64,000 bases of DNA, from positions 466,293 through 530,292 of the forward strand of contig JBDKSB010000012.1 in the NCBI GenBank assembly GCA_039683095.1, read 5' to 3'. This document shows, piece by piece, positions 39,822 to 48,575 of this stretch (the first letter of the stretch is position 1; each line of letters begins with the position of its first letter). The position numbers and the translations under genes were made by a program. The DNA is from Acidobacteriota bacterium (GTDB taxonomy: Bacteria; Acidobacteriota; Aminicenantia; Aminicenantales; Saccharicenantaceae). The notes beneath the pieces are model-generated. The model saw only the letters and a list, made by a program, of their open reading frames with translations, was not told where the DNA came from and searched no databases.

Positions 39822-40811
39822 ATGAGGAGACTGTCTTTCGTGATCTGGTCCCTGATCGTCCTGGCTTCAGGGAATTGCGGCCGCGGCGGCCCGACACCGG
39901 CGGGAGCCCTGTCCGTGGCGAAGACGCTCGACGACGTCTTCGGATCGAAGTCCGAGGTCCAGCTGGAATTGACCGACGATGGCGCCCTCGCAGAGATCAC
40001 CGACTTGGCCGTGGACATCCGCGGGAATTTCATCGTCGCTGATGGCGTTCGTTTGAACCGCGTTTGGCTTTTCTCTCCCGAGGGGAAGCTCCTGGGGATC
40101 CTGGGCGCGTCCGGACAAGGCCCTGGCGAATATTCTTCGCCGTTAAGCGTCGCCGTCGACGGCGAAGGCCAGATTCTCGTCAACGACTATTTTCGGATGA
40201 AGATCATCGTCTATGACCGGGAATACCGGTACCGGCGGGAGATCGGACCGGTCCGCGGCCACTACCTTCATGTCGAACACGGGGGCCGGATCTACCTCTA
40301 CGACGGGATGGTCCCGCCGAGGGCCCAGGGCTTGTTCGATACGGTCAAGGCGTTGGATCGAGCTGGAGAGCTCCTTTTTTCGTTCGCCCCTATCCCCGAA
40401 GCCGCCCTCGAGTCACGCTTTAGCCGGCTGGCGGACGGCATGGACATCGGCAGGAGCGGTCGGATCTACGAGATGAACCACCTTGTCTATCGAATCCGCG
40501 AGTTCACTCCCGAAGGGAAGCTCATCAAGTCTTTCGGGAATCCCGAGGCCCGGCAAACGGCGGCCGCCGGCGAGGCCCCGCTCGATCTGAACGGCCCCTT
40601 CTGCCTGGCGAGCGGCCTCGTCATCGTCCAGAGGGAGAACGTCCTCGATATTTTCGACAACGATGGGACCCTCGCCGCGAGCGGCATCCCCTGCGATCGC
40701 AGGATCCTCCTGGCCCGGGGGAACGCGATCTACCTGGAAGCCTGGGACGAGGCGGACGAGCAGGGGAAGGGCTCGAACCCCAGGATCGTCCGGTACGAGC
40801 TGCGCCCCTAG
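39822..40811 (+). CDS. Secreted 6-bladed beta-propeller (NHL-like) lipoprotein
   Basis: This 329-residue exported protein has a signal ending LIVLASGNC, a possible lipobox. The body shows repeated propeller blades: FIVADGVRLNRVWLFSPEGK, ILVNDYFRMKIIVYDREYR and RIYEMNHLVYRIREFTPEGK. This NHL-type layout is common in Bacteroidota and Aminicenantes-like genomes, where such proteins are often called '6-bladed beta-propeller'. The ATG at 39822 follows GGAGGGCTCC and is preferred to one at 39804. The ligand or partner is unknown. The last four bases overlap the end of the convergent next gene. Confidence 0.75.
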   Translation: MRRLSFVIWSLIVLASGNCGRGGPTPAGALSVAKTLDDVFGSKSEVQLELTDDGALAEITDLAVDIRGNFIVADGVRLNRVWLFSPEGKLLGILGASGQGPGEYSSPLSVAVDGEGQILVNDYFRMKIIVYDREYRYRREIGPVRGHYLHVEHGGRIYLYDGMVPPRAQGLFDTVKALDRAGELLFSFAPIPEAALESRFSRLADGMDIGRSGRIYEMNHLVYRIREFTPEGKLIKSFGNPEARQTAAAGEAPLDLNGPFCLASGLVIVQRENVLDIFDNDGTLAASGIPCDRRILLARGNAIYLEAWDEADEQGKGSNPRIVRYELRP

Positions 40812-41701
40812 GGTCCCTTGATCCCCGTGGTCGCGACCTCGACGGTGAAGAACTTGTAGTCCCGGTAGACGGCGTCCATCGTCGAACGAACGACCTTCCG
40901 GCCCCTCTTGGTGATGTAGGCCTCCTCGACGGCGAAGCGCGTCGGGAAGCGGACGCCGTTCTTCTCCAGGCCGAACTCCGTGACCTGGAGGATCTGCGGC
41001 GCGCCCTTGAACTCCTTGGCCGTCATCCGGATGGCCGCGTTACGTTCCAGTGACGCGCCGTTCCAGACGATCTTCAGGATGGCGGCGTCGCTCTCCCGCA
41101 GCCAAACCGTCCCCCGATGGACGTCCACCGCCAGACCGGGCGCGGCGGTCGCCTCGATGACCAGCGCCGGCTGCCCATCCATCATCTCCCGGCCCTTGAG
41201 AGCGTAGCGGTAGAACCCTTGCCTTGTCTCGTCCAGAAGATCCACCGCGCCGAACAGGACGTTCTTGTACAAAAAGGTCAGGGTGTCGAGGTCGGCGGCC
41301 TCGTCCTTCCGCTTGATCCCGTCGATCTTGAGGACGCGCCTCTTCTCCGTTCTTTGCCCATCCTCGGTAACAAATTGATAATCATAAAGATATTGGTGCT
41401 CGACGACGTCATTCCGCCAGCCGGGCCGGCCGAACGCGGAAGCGGGATAGACGGGATTCCGTTCCTGGATCCGTTCCGTGACCTCTTCCAGGCAAACGAA
41501 ATCGATCGACGCGCGGGCGAGCCGGGCGCAATAGTCCCCGGCCTGCGCCAAGGCCCGGGTCAAGGTCCCGGCTTCGCTTCCTGCCGCGGCGGCTTGGGAC
41601 GGACGGGCGGCGGGCGCGGGAAGGACGAGGAGGACCAGCAGCGCGCCCACAAAGGGAACCCGCCGCGGGCGAACCGGCATATCCCGAGACTTTCTATCCA
41701 T
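40808..41701 (-). CDS. Secreted protein of unknown function (297 aa)
   Basis: A hydrophobic signal region (residues ~15-38, ending PSQAAAAG) is followed by a domain with SIDFVCLEEVTERI near the start and long beta-strand-like stretches (YLYDYQFV, WLRESDAAILKIVWNG, KNGVRFPTRFAVEEAYI). The last part resembles outer-membrane-lipoprotein-sorting-type or DUF-type beta folds that report how 'a fit' changes, but I cannot name a family. An alternative start is the ATG at 41680. The gene converges on the propeller lipoprotein gene. Confidence 0.65.
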   Translation of the reverse strand: MDRKSRDMPVRPRRVPFVGALLVLLVLPAPAARPSQAAAAGSEAGTLTRALAQAGDYCARLARASIDFVCLEEVTERIQERNPVYPASAFGRPGWRNDVVEHQYLYDYQFVTEDGQRTEKRRVLKIDGIKRKDEAADLDTLTFLYKNVLFGAVDLLDETRQGFYRYALKGREMMDGQPALVIEATAAPGLAVDVHRGTVWLRESDAAILKIVWNGASLERNAAIRMTAKEFKGAPQILQVTEFGLEKNGVRFPTRFAVEEAYITKRGRKVVRSTMDAVYRDYKFFTVEVATTGIKGP

Positions 41702-41829
41702 TTCTCTCGTTCCGTCCGGCGGACATTACGGCAAGGCGCCGTCGAGCCGGCCCCGGCCTGCGGACTCATGATAGGCGCGGGCTCGAGAGGGTGTCAAGAC
41801 GCCGGCGATCGTTTACCGCGCCGGCCCGT

Positions 41830-41857
41830 TTGACCCTTCCGCGGCCGCTGTGATAAT
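41830..41857 (+). promoter_or_regulatory. Sigma-70-like promoter of the rhamnosidase gene
   Basis: TTGACC (41830-41835) and GATAAT (41852-41857) are 16 bases apart. The ATG at 41889 has AGGAGG at 41878-41883. Confidence 0.6.
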
Positions 41858-41888
41858 TAGAAAGGGCCGAATCTTCAGGAGGTACCCC

Positions 41889-44582
41889 ATGACTCCGTCC
41901 CGTCGCTTTGGATCGAGAATACGCCTGGGCCTCGCGCTCATGGCCATCGTGCTTCTCGCCATGCCGGCCGCCGTCCCCGCGGCCGCCGGCGCCGCGCCGG
42001 CCGCTGAAACCGCCGGGCCGTCGGCCCCGGCGTCGCTCCGCTGCGAATACCTCGTCAACCCCGTGGGCGTCGATACGGTTAACCCGCGCTTCTTCTGGAT
42101 CGTCGATCACGCCGAGCGCGGCCAGGCCCAGTCGGCCTACCAGGTCATCGTGTCGACGGACCCCAAGGCCGCGGCCGGCGACGTCTGGGACAGCGGCAAG
42201 GTCGCGTCGCCCAAGTCCACCCAGGTCGCCTTCGCCGGCAAGCCCCTGGCCAGCGGGCAGTCCTATTTCTGGAAGGTCCGGGCCTGGGACCGCGACGGCC
42301 GCGAGAGCCCCTGGAGCGAGACGGCCCGCTTCGACATGGGGCTCCTCGACAAGGGCGATTGGAAGGGCGTCTGGATCGGCGCCAAGAGCCAGTTCCGCAG
42401 GGAGTTCACCCTGAAGGGACGGGTCAAGAGGGCCCGGGCCTATATCGCCGGCCTCGGCTATTACGAGCTTCGTCTCAACGGCCGCAAGGCCGGCAACCAC
42501 GTCCTCGACCCGGCCTGGACGACCTACGACAAGCGCGTCCTCTACGTCGCCTACGACGTGACGGGCTTCCTGCGCGAAGGCCCCAACGCGGTCGCCGTCA
42601 TGCTGGGCAACGGCTGGTACAAGTCGCGGGCCCTCCTCTTCCAGCTCAACGTCGAGCTCGAGGACGGGACCGCCGTGAGCGTCGTCAGCGACGCGTCCTG
42701 GAAGGCCGCCGACGGCCCGATCCTCGAGGACAGCGTCTACAACGGAGAATCCTACGACGCCCGCCGCGAGACGCCGGGCTGGGAAAGGCCCGGCTTCGAC
42801 GACAAGGGCTGGGCCGCGGCCGAGGCCGTCAAGGGCCCGGCCGGCGTCCTCTCGGCCCAGCTGATGCCTGCCATCCAGGTCGTCGACACGATCGTGCCCT
42901 TCAAGATGACCAGCCCCCTCCCCGGCGCCTACATCTTCGACATGGGCCAGAACTTCAGCGGCTGGGCCCGCCTCCGCGTCCGGGGGCCGCGCGGCACCGA
43001 CGTCCGGCTCCGCTTCGCCGAGCTCCTCTTCGACGACGGGACGCTGAACCAGGACAACCTGCGCACGGCCCAGGCCGAGGACCACTACATCCTCAGGGGC
43101 GACGGCGAGGAGGTCTGGGAGCCGCGCTTCACCTACCACGGCTTCCGCTATGTCGAGGTCACCGGGTTCCCCGGGACGCCCACGCTCGAATCGATCCGCG
43201 GCCGGGTCGTCCATTCGGCGGTCGAGCCCGTCGGCAGCTTCGCCGCGTCCAAGGACGTCCTCAACGGCATCCAGCGTCTCGTCACCTGGGGCCAGAAGAC
43301 CAATCTCCACAGCATCCCGACCGACTGCGACCAGCGCGACGAGCGCATGGGCTGGCTGGGCGACGCCCAGGTCACGGCCGAGGAAGCGATCATGAACTTC
43401 GACATGGCCGCCTTCTACACGAACTTCATGCGCGACATCCGCGACGTCCAGGACGCCAAGGGGCGCCTAGCCGACACGATCCCCCACATCTGGGGCGGGG
43501 AGAACGCCGACCCGGCCTGGGCCACCGCCTATCCCCTGATCTGCTGGTACATGTACCAGTACTACGGCGACACGCGCATCCTCGAGGACCACTACGACGC
43601 GCTGAAGAAGTACGTCGAGTTCCTCCGGAGCAAGGCCGAGAACGGCCTGGTCAAGTTCAGCTCGTACGGCGACTGGGTGGCCATCGAGAAGTGCTCCAAC
43701 GCGATCGTCTCGTCCTTCTATTATCTCTATGACGTCCGCATCATGGCCGACGCCGCCCGCGTCCTCGGGAAGACGGCCGACGCGGCGCTCTACGACAAGC
43801 TGGCGGCCGAGATCCGGGCGGCCTTCAACCGGGAATACTACAACCCGAAGACCGGCGATTACGCCGAGGGCACGCAGACGGCCAACGCCCTGCCGCTCTT
43901 CCTCGACATCCCGACGGAGAAGCAGTGGGGCACCTGGGGCCGGCTCTTCGACAACCTCGTCTACGGGCGCAACGCCCACCTGACCACGGGCATCGTCGGC
44001 ACGAAGTACGTCATGGAGGTCCTGAGCCGGACCGGGGCCGCCGACCTGGCCTACGACATCGCCTGCAAGACCGATTTCCCGAGCTGGGGCTACATGATCG
44101 CCAGCGGCGCGACGACCCTCTGGGAGCTGTGGCAGAACCGCGAGGGCTCGGCCATGAACTCGCACAACCACCCGATGTTCGGCAGCGTCGGGGCCTGGTT
44201 CTACAAGACCCTGGCCGGGATCAACCTGGCGCCGGGCACGACCGGCTTCGACAAGGTCCTCATCCAGCCGCAGATGGTCCGGGACCTGACCCACGCCTCG
44301 GGCTCGACGATGACCGTCCGCGGCGCGATCGCCTGCGCCTGGTCGCGGACGGAGCGGACCGTCCGGGTCGAGGTGACGATCCCGTTCGGTTCCGAGGCCG
44401 AGGTCGTCATCCCCAAGCTCGGCATCCGCAACATCAAGGTCAGCGAGGGCGGCCGGACGGTCTGGGCGGCCGGGCAGTATGTGGCCGGCACGCCCGGGAT
44501 CGACGGGGCCGAGGACAAGGACGGCGCGATCCGTTTCAAGCTCGGCGGCGGCCGCTACGCCTTCGTCCTCGAAGGAGATTAA
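41889..44582 (+). CDS. GH78 alpha-L-rhamnosidase, secreted
   Basis: This 897-residue exported enzyme has a signal peptide (residues ~1-30). It carries the GH78 modules: an N-terminal fibronectin-like part (LRCEYLVNPVGVDTVNPRFFW), beta-sandwich domains (YYELRLNGRKAGNHVLDPAWT) and an (alpha/alpha)6 catalytic barrel. The active-site region reads DCDQRDERMGWLGD, and GATTLWELWQNREG lies near the end of the barrel, with the C-terminal beta domain after. It would release L-rhamnose from plant or microbial glycans. A RhaT symporter is encoded about 36 kb upstream. The stop codon overlaps the first base pair of the palindromic repeat that follows. Confidence 0.88.
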   Translation: MTPSRRFGSRIRLGLALMAIVLLAMPAAVPAAAGAAPAAETAGPSAPASLRCEYLVNPVGVDTVNPRFFWIVDHAERGQAQSAYQVIVSTDPKAAAGDVWDSGKVASPKSTQVAFAGKPLASGQSYFWKVRAWDRDGRESPWSETARFDMGLLDKGDWKGVWIGAKSQFRREFTLKGRVKRARAYIAGLGYYELRLNGRKAGNHVLDPAWTTYDKRVLYVAYDVTGFLREGPNAVAVMLGNGWYKSRALLFQLNVELEDGTAVSVVSDASWKAADGPILEDSVYNGESYDARRETPGWERPGFDDKGWAAAEAVKGPAGVLSAQLMPAIQVVDTIVPFKMTSPLPGAYIFDMGQNFSGWARLRVRGPRGTDVRLRFAELLFDDGTLNQDNLRTAQAEDHYILRGDGEEVWEPRFTYHGFRYVEVTGFPGTPTLESIRGRVVHSAVEPVGSFAASKDVLNGIQRLVTWGQKTNLHSIPTDCDQRDERMGWLGDAQVTAEEAIMNFDMAAFYTNFMRDIRDVQDAKGRLADTIPHIWGGENADPAWATAYPLICWYMYQYYGDTRILEDHYDALKKYVEFLRSKAENGLVKFSSYGDWVAIEKCSNAIVSSFYYLYDVRIMADAARVLGKTADAALYDKLAAEIRAAFNREYYNPKTGDYAEGTQTANALPLFLDIPTEKQWGTWGRLFDNLVYGRNAHLTTGIVGTKYVMEVLSRTGAADLAYDIACKTDFPSWGYMIASGATTLWELWQNREGSAMNSHNHPMFGSVGAWFYKTLAGINLAPGTTGFDKVLIQPQMVRDLTHASGSTMTVRGAIACAWSRTERTVRVEVTIPFGSEAEVVIPKLGIRNIKVSEGGRTVWAAGQYVAGTPGIDGAEDKDGAIRFKLGGGRYAFVLEGD

Positions 44583-44773
44583 ATGGGGGACACAATACCT
44601 ATTTCCTATTTTCCCCCCTGTAGAAAAATGGGGACATGATACCTATTTCCGCTTTTTGCCTTGGGGAGCAAAATTGGATTTCCATACGCATGTGTCCCCA
44701 ACTAAGAGGGCGAGGATTCGCTGGTGGTGGTATGATCCTGATAATAGGGAAATAGGTATTGTGTCCCCCATTT
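44581..44773. repeat. Palindromic repeat, copy 4 (composite ~190-bp element)
   Basis: Outer arms of 26 identical bases in inverted orientation lie at 44581-44606 and 44748-44773 (core GGGGGACACAATACC, inverted as GGTATTGTGTCCCCC). A second pair lies inside (GGGGACATGATACC near 44630 and TGTGTCCCC near 44691). The whole can fold on itself. It begins in the rhamnosidase stop codon and ends just before the nitroreductase ribosome site, so it replaced or formed the space between the two genes. The layout recalls REP-type or MITE elements. Confidence 0.75.
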
Positions 44774-44790
44774 TTGTTGGGAGGTGAGCG

Positions 44791-45306
44791 ATGAGCTTCC
44801 AGGATCTGGTCCGATCGCGGTACAGCGTCCGGGCCTACAGGCCGGACCCGGTCGAGGAGGATAAGCTGGCCCGGGTGCTCGAGGCGGCCCGCCTCGCCCC
44901 GACCGCCGCCAACCGCCAGGCCTTCCGGATCGTGGCCGTCCGCACCGCCGACGAGAAGGAGGGCCTGCGGCGCATCTACGGCCGCGACTGGTTCGTCCAG
45001 GCGCCGCTCGTCCTCTGCGTCTGCGCCGTGCCGTCCGAGGCCTGGGTCCGCAAGGCCGACGGCTGGAACGCCGCCGAGGTCGACGCCACGATAGCCATGA
45101 CCCACGTCGTCCTCGCCGCGGCCGATGAGGGCCTGGGCACGTGCTGGATCGCCGCCTTCGATCCGGCCGCGGCCCGCGAGGTCCTCGGGCTTCCCCCGGA
45201 CCTCGTCCCGTTGTCCTTCACGCCGCTCGGCTACGCGGCCGACGCGCCCGGGACGAAGAAGCGCCGGCCCCTCGACGAGCTCGTCCGCCGCGCCGGCGCG
45301 AAGTAG
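44791..45306 (+). CDS. Nitroreductase-family FMN oxidoreductase
   Basis: This 171-residue protein has the start MSFQDLVRSRYSVRAY (FMN-binding Arg/Ser region), AARLAPTAANRQAFR, and GLGTCWIAAFDP near the middle, all typical of small nitroreductases. It would use NAD(P)H to reduce nitro or quinone-like compounds, or act in flavin chemistry. The true substrate is unknown. It follows a palindromic repeat, so its promoter may be inside that element. The ribosome site is GGGAGG. Confidence 0.83.
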   Translation: MSFQDLVRSRYSVRAYRPDPVEEDKLARVLEAARLAPTAANRQAFRIVAVRTADEKEGLRRIYGRDWFVQAPLVLCVCAVPSEAWVRKADGWNAAEVDATIAMTHVVLAAADEGLGTCWIAAFDPAAAREVLGLPPDLVPLSFTPLGYAADAPGTKKRRPLDELVRRAGAK

Positions 45307-45354
45307 GCCTCCCGCCCGCGCCGCAGCCCGCCCGCGCCGCCGTTCGCAAAATCG

Positions 45355-45383
45355 TTGAAGCGCCATCTCCGCTGGAGTAGACT
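45355..45383 (+). promoter_or_regulatory. Sigma-70-like promoter of M28 peptidase gene
   Basis: TTGAAG (45355-45360) and TAGACT (45378-45383) are 17 bases apart, about 42 bases before the ATG at 45426. Confidence 0.5.
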
Positions 45384-45425
45384 GGGCCGGAATGCCGCGC
45401 CGCGAACGCTGATCGGAGAAACGCC

Positions 45426-47522
45426 ATGAGCCGCAAACCCGTCCTCTTCATCCTCCCGCTCGTCGCCCTCCTGGGCCTTTCGGCCTGGGCCCAGATGACC
45501 CCCTGGCTGCAGTGGAGCCTCCTGCCCGCCCCGCAGATGGACGAGATCGTCGGCGAATCCTCCGGCGAAACGGCCCTCCGCCATGTCATGGCCATGTGCG
45601 GCGTCCCGCGCGACCGCAAGCCGGCCGAGTACGCCGGCACGTTCGCCGAGGCGCAGTACGTCTTCGACCGCCTCAAGGACTACGGCTTCGCCGACGCCGC
45701 CATCGAACGCTACGGCAGCGCCTCGACCTGGGACGGCGTCAAGGGCGAGCTCTGGGAGGTCAAGCCGCGGCGCCAGAAGCTGGCCTCCTACACCGACCTG
45801 ACGGCCATGCTGGCCTTCGCCAGCCAGCCCGCCGACGTCACGGCTGATCTCGTCTGGGTCGGGGAAGGCGCGGAAAAGGACTTCGCCGGGCTCGACGTCA
45901 GGGGCAAGATCCTGGTCACGTCAGGGCCGGCCGGCGCCGTCCATGCCATCGGCTGCGGGGAGAAGGGCGCCGCCGGGGTCATCTCGTTCAACTCGCCGCG
46001 GCCTTATTTCGACCCGCTGATCATCCCCTGGGCGCGCCTGTCCGCCCGGAACGAGGTCACCCGCTTCGCGTTCCTTCTGCCGCCGCGCGAAGGGGCCCTC
46101 CTCCGCGACCGCCTCCTGGGCGGCGAGAAGATCACGGTCCACGCCGTCGTCGAATCCAAGCTCGAGCCCTACCAGAATCAGATGGTCCTGGCTTCGATCC
46201 CCGGCACGGACAAGGACGCCCAGGAGATCATCCTGACGGCCCATCTCTTCGAGGGCTTCACCATGTTCGGGGCCAGCGACAACTCCTCCGGCTCCTCGGC
46301 CCTGCTCGAGACCGCCCGGACCCTGAAGGCCCTCATCGACGAAGGACGCCTGCCGCGGCCGAAGCGGACCGTCCGCTTCCTCTGGGGTCCCGAGTTCGGC
46401 GCGGCCTCGGTCTACACGGCGGTCGACGGCAAAGACCGGCTGCCGCGGACGCTCTGCAACATCAACCTGGACATGGTCGGCCTGGCCCTGGCCGAGAGCC
46501 GGTCGTTCTTCACCGTCATGCGCACGACCTACGGCAATCCCCACTACGTCAACGACGTCGTCGAAAGCTCGCTGCGCTACGTCGGGGAGGCGACCAAGGC
46601 CTACGTTGTCAACATCATGAGCGGGGACCCGAACCGGCGCATCGTCGCCCCGACCGGCAGCGAGGACCCGATGTACTACTATGTCGGGACGCACATGGGC
46701 GCGTCGGACCACGAGGTCTTCAACGATTGGGCGATCGGTATCCCAGGCGTCATCCTCAATACCTGGCCCGACAAGTGGATGCACACCTCCGAAGACCGGC
46801 CCGACAAGCTCGACCCGACCCAGCTTAAGCGGGCGGTCATAGTCACGGCGGCGGCGGCGTACACCGTCGCCTCGGCCGGTCAGCCGCTGGCGGCCCGGAT
46901 CGCCGCCGAGATCGTGGCCAACGCCTCGGGCCGGATCGGCCACCAGGCCGCCCGCGGCCTCGAGGAGATGGGACGCGCGGCTGCGGCCGCCTTCCCCGGC
47001 GCCTACAAGCGGGCCCGCGGTTCCATCGAGGCCTCGGCCCGGAACGAGCGCGAAACGCTCGACACGGTCCGCGAGCTCGCGGCCGACAAGCCCGGCTTCG
47101 TCGCCTATCTCGCCGAGCTCCGGCGGTCGGTCGACGGCCTCGAAGCGGCCCAGCTGCGGACGCTCGACCAGGCCATGCGCCTTCAGGCCGCCGGCCTCGC
47201 CCTGAAGCCGGTCGTGCTCAGGCTGTCGGCGGCCGAGAAAAGAGCCGCCGCCCTTGTCCCGCGGACCGATCCCGTGGTGAAGGCCGGCGGCTACGGGCGC
47301 TACCGGGAAGTCCTCGATGAGGAATACGAGCGCCTGGGCGACAAGGCGCCGTCCCGGGCCTTCTCCCGCGTCGCCGCCGAGATCCAGCTTCTCTGCGACG
47401 GCCGCCACAGCGCCCTGGACATCAAGAAGATGGTCGATGCCCAGTTCCGCGAGGAGACGCCGCTCGAGGCCGTCGTCGCCCACCTCGAGCTCCTCAAGCG
47501 CGCCGGCCTGGTCGCCTTTTAG
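45426..47522 (+). CDS. Secreted M28-family peptidase with PA-like insert and C-terminal winged-helix-like domain
   Basis: This 698-residue protein has a signal peptide (residues ~1-22). A PA-type insert lies at ~140-190 (DLRVWVGEG-like: DLVWVGEGAEKDFAGLDVRG, then GEKGAAGVISF). The M28 metal sites seem to be His in TAHLFEG, Asp in ASDNSSGS, Glu in WGPEFGAAS, Asp in NINLDMVG and His in WMHTSEDRPDK. The usual EE pair and HxD motif are altered. The last ~60 residues (LLCDGRHSALDIKKMVDA...LLKRAGLV) look like a winged-helix or PqqD-like fold, unexpected for a secreted peptidase. It probably cleaves N-terminal residues of peptides. Confidence 0.75.
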   Translation: MSRKPVLFILPLVALLGLSAWAQMTPWLQWSLLPAPQMDEIVGESSGETALRHVMAMCGVPRDRKPAEYAGTFAEAQYVFDRLKDYGFADAAIERYGSASTWDGVKGELWEVKPRRQKLASYTDLTAMLAFASQPADVTADLVWVGEGAEKDFAGLDVRGKILVTSGPAGAVHAIGCGEKGAAGVISFNSPRPYFDPLIIPWARLSARNEVTRFAFLLPPREGALLRDRLLGGEKITVHAVVESKLEPYQNQMVLASIPGTDKDAQEIILTAHLFEGFTMFGASDNSSGSSALLETARTLKALIDEGRLPRPKRTVRFLWGPEFGAASVYTAVDGKDRLPRTLCNINLDMVGLALAESRSFFTVMRTTYGNPHYVNDVVESSLRYVGEATKAYVVNIMSGDPNRRIVAPTGSEDPMYYYVGTHMGASDHEVFNDWAIGIPGVILNTWPDKWMHTSEDRPDKLDPTQLKRAVIVTAAAAYTVASAGQPLAARIAAEIVANASGRIGHQAARGLEEMGRAAAAAFPGAYKRARGSIEASARNERETLDTVRELAADKPGFVAYLAELRRSVDGLEAAQLRTLDQAMRLQAAGLALKPVVLRLSAAEKRAAALVPRTDPVVKAGGYGRYREVLDEEYERLGDKAPSRAFSRVAAEIQLLCDGRHSALDIKKMVDAQFREETPLEAVVAHLELLKRAGLVAF

Positions 47523-47597
47523 AGGGCTCCGCCATAGGGGGGCGGGCCCCCGCCTGGACGGACGAAAACATCTCCAAAAAAAAGTGCCCCCGCCCTC

Positions 47598-47628
47598 TTG
47601 ACTCTGACGTTACGTCATAGTGCACAAT
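47598..47628 (+). promoter_or_regulatory. MerR-type promoter/operator with 19-bp spacer
   Basis: TTGACT (47598-47603) and CACAAT (47623-47628) are 19 bases apart, the over-long spacing typical of MerR-controlled promoters. A palindrome TGACGT-T-ACGTCA (47605-47617) fills the spacer. It sits directly before the MerR-family gene, so self-regulation is likely. Confidence 0.65.
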
Positions 47629-47634
47629 GGGGAC

Positions 47635-48405
47635 GTGGACAAGGCCGTGAAGACCAAAGGCTATCTCATCAGGGAGTTCGCCAGGCTGACCCGGGTGACG
47701 GTCCGGACGCTCCACTACTACGACCAGATCGGCCTGCTCAAGCCGAGCTTCGAGCGGCCGAACGGCTACCGGGTCTACACCGACGCCGACCTGCTCAGGC
47801 TTCAGCAGATCGTCACCCTGAAGTTCATGGGCTTCTCTCTCGACGAGATCGGCCGCCTTCTCGCGAGCCGGGGCTATCAGGCCGTCAAGTCCCTCAAGGT
47901 CCAGGCCGAGGCCGTCAGGGACGAGATCGCGCGTCTTCGCGAGGCCTCGCGGGCGATCGACCAGGTCCTGGCCCGCCTCGAGAAGGACGGCCGCATCCAC
48001 AGGGAAAAACTCATCAGGATCATGGAGGTCATTCAAATGGGCGAAGACGTCAAGAAGGGCTGGCACGAGAAGTTCTTCACCGAGGCCGAGATGAAGGAGT
48101 TCGCCGAGATCGGCAAGCAGTACACCCCGGAGGACATGGACGCCTACCAGAATCGCTGGGCGGCGCTCATCGCCGAGGTCAAGGCTAACCTGGGGCTCGA
48201 TCCCGCGGGCGACAAGGCCCAGGACCTCGGGCGGCGCTGGAAAACGCTCCTCGACGAGGCCTACGAAGGCCACCCCGAGCTCAAGGCCCGGATCGGCCAG
48301 GCCTACGGCGCCGGGGCCATCCCGAAGGAGGACAACATGATCGGCCCGGAGGTCTGGGGCTTCATCAAGAAGGTCCAAGCAGCGGCCGGGGCCAGGAAGT
48401 CCTGA
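47635..48405 (+). CDS. MerR-family regulator, TipA-like (HTH, coiled coil, TipAS-type domain)
   Basis: This ~256-residue regulator has a MerR DNA-binding domain (LIREFARLTRVTVRTLHYYDQIGLLKPS, residues ~13-75) and a coiled coil (~80-125). The C-terminal helical domain (WHEKFFTEAEMKEFAEIGKQY) looks like the TipAS ligand-binding part. TipA proteins bind thiopeptide-like drugs and activate their own promoter. The GTG at 47635 is chosen because a MerR-type promoter (-10 at 47623-47628) lies just before it. An in-frame GTG at 47620 would start upstream of the expected transcript. A strong hairpin follows the gene. Confidence 0.8.
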   Translation: MDKAVKTKGYLIREFARLTRVTVRTLHYYDQIGLLKPSFERPNGYRVYTDADLLRLQQIVTLKFMGFSLDEIGRLLASRGYQAVKSLKVQAEAVRDEIARLREASRAIDQVLARLEKDGRIHREKLIRIMEVIQMGEDVKKGWHEKFFTEAEMKEFAEIGKQYTPEDMDAYQNRWAALIAEVKANLGLDPAGDKAQDLGRRWKTLLDEAYEGHPELKARIGQAYGAGAIPKEDNMIGPEVWGFIKKVQAAAGARKS

Positions 48406-48417
48406 TCGAACGCCTCC

Positions 48418-48459
48418 GGGGAGGCCGGTCCGGTCTTGACGGGCCGGCCCGGCCTCCCC
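48418..48459 (+). terminator. Strong hairpin terminator after MerR gene
   Basis: GGGGAGGCCGG (48418-48428) pairs perfectly with CCGGCCTCCCC (48449-48459), with an inner CCGG pair. It begins 12 bases after the stop. There is no long U-run afterwards, so it may need a factor or act as a weak terminator. Confidence 0.6.
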
Positions 48460-48575
48460 GGCCGGCTTTACTTTCCCTCTCCCTCCGGTTTATCATCCTC
48501 CCATCGAAAGAACGCCCCCGGCGGCCAGAACCCCGTCCGGGACGAGTCCGTATGATCAGGCAGGAGGTGCATCCG

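Noticed and set aside
47523-47600. GC-rich runs after the M28 peptidase as a terminator
   Set aside because: The inverted segments leave a loop too short for a stable hairpin and no U-run follows in the right place.
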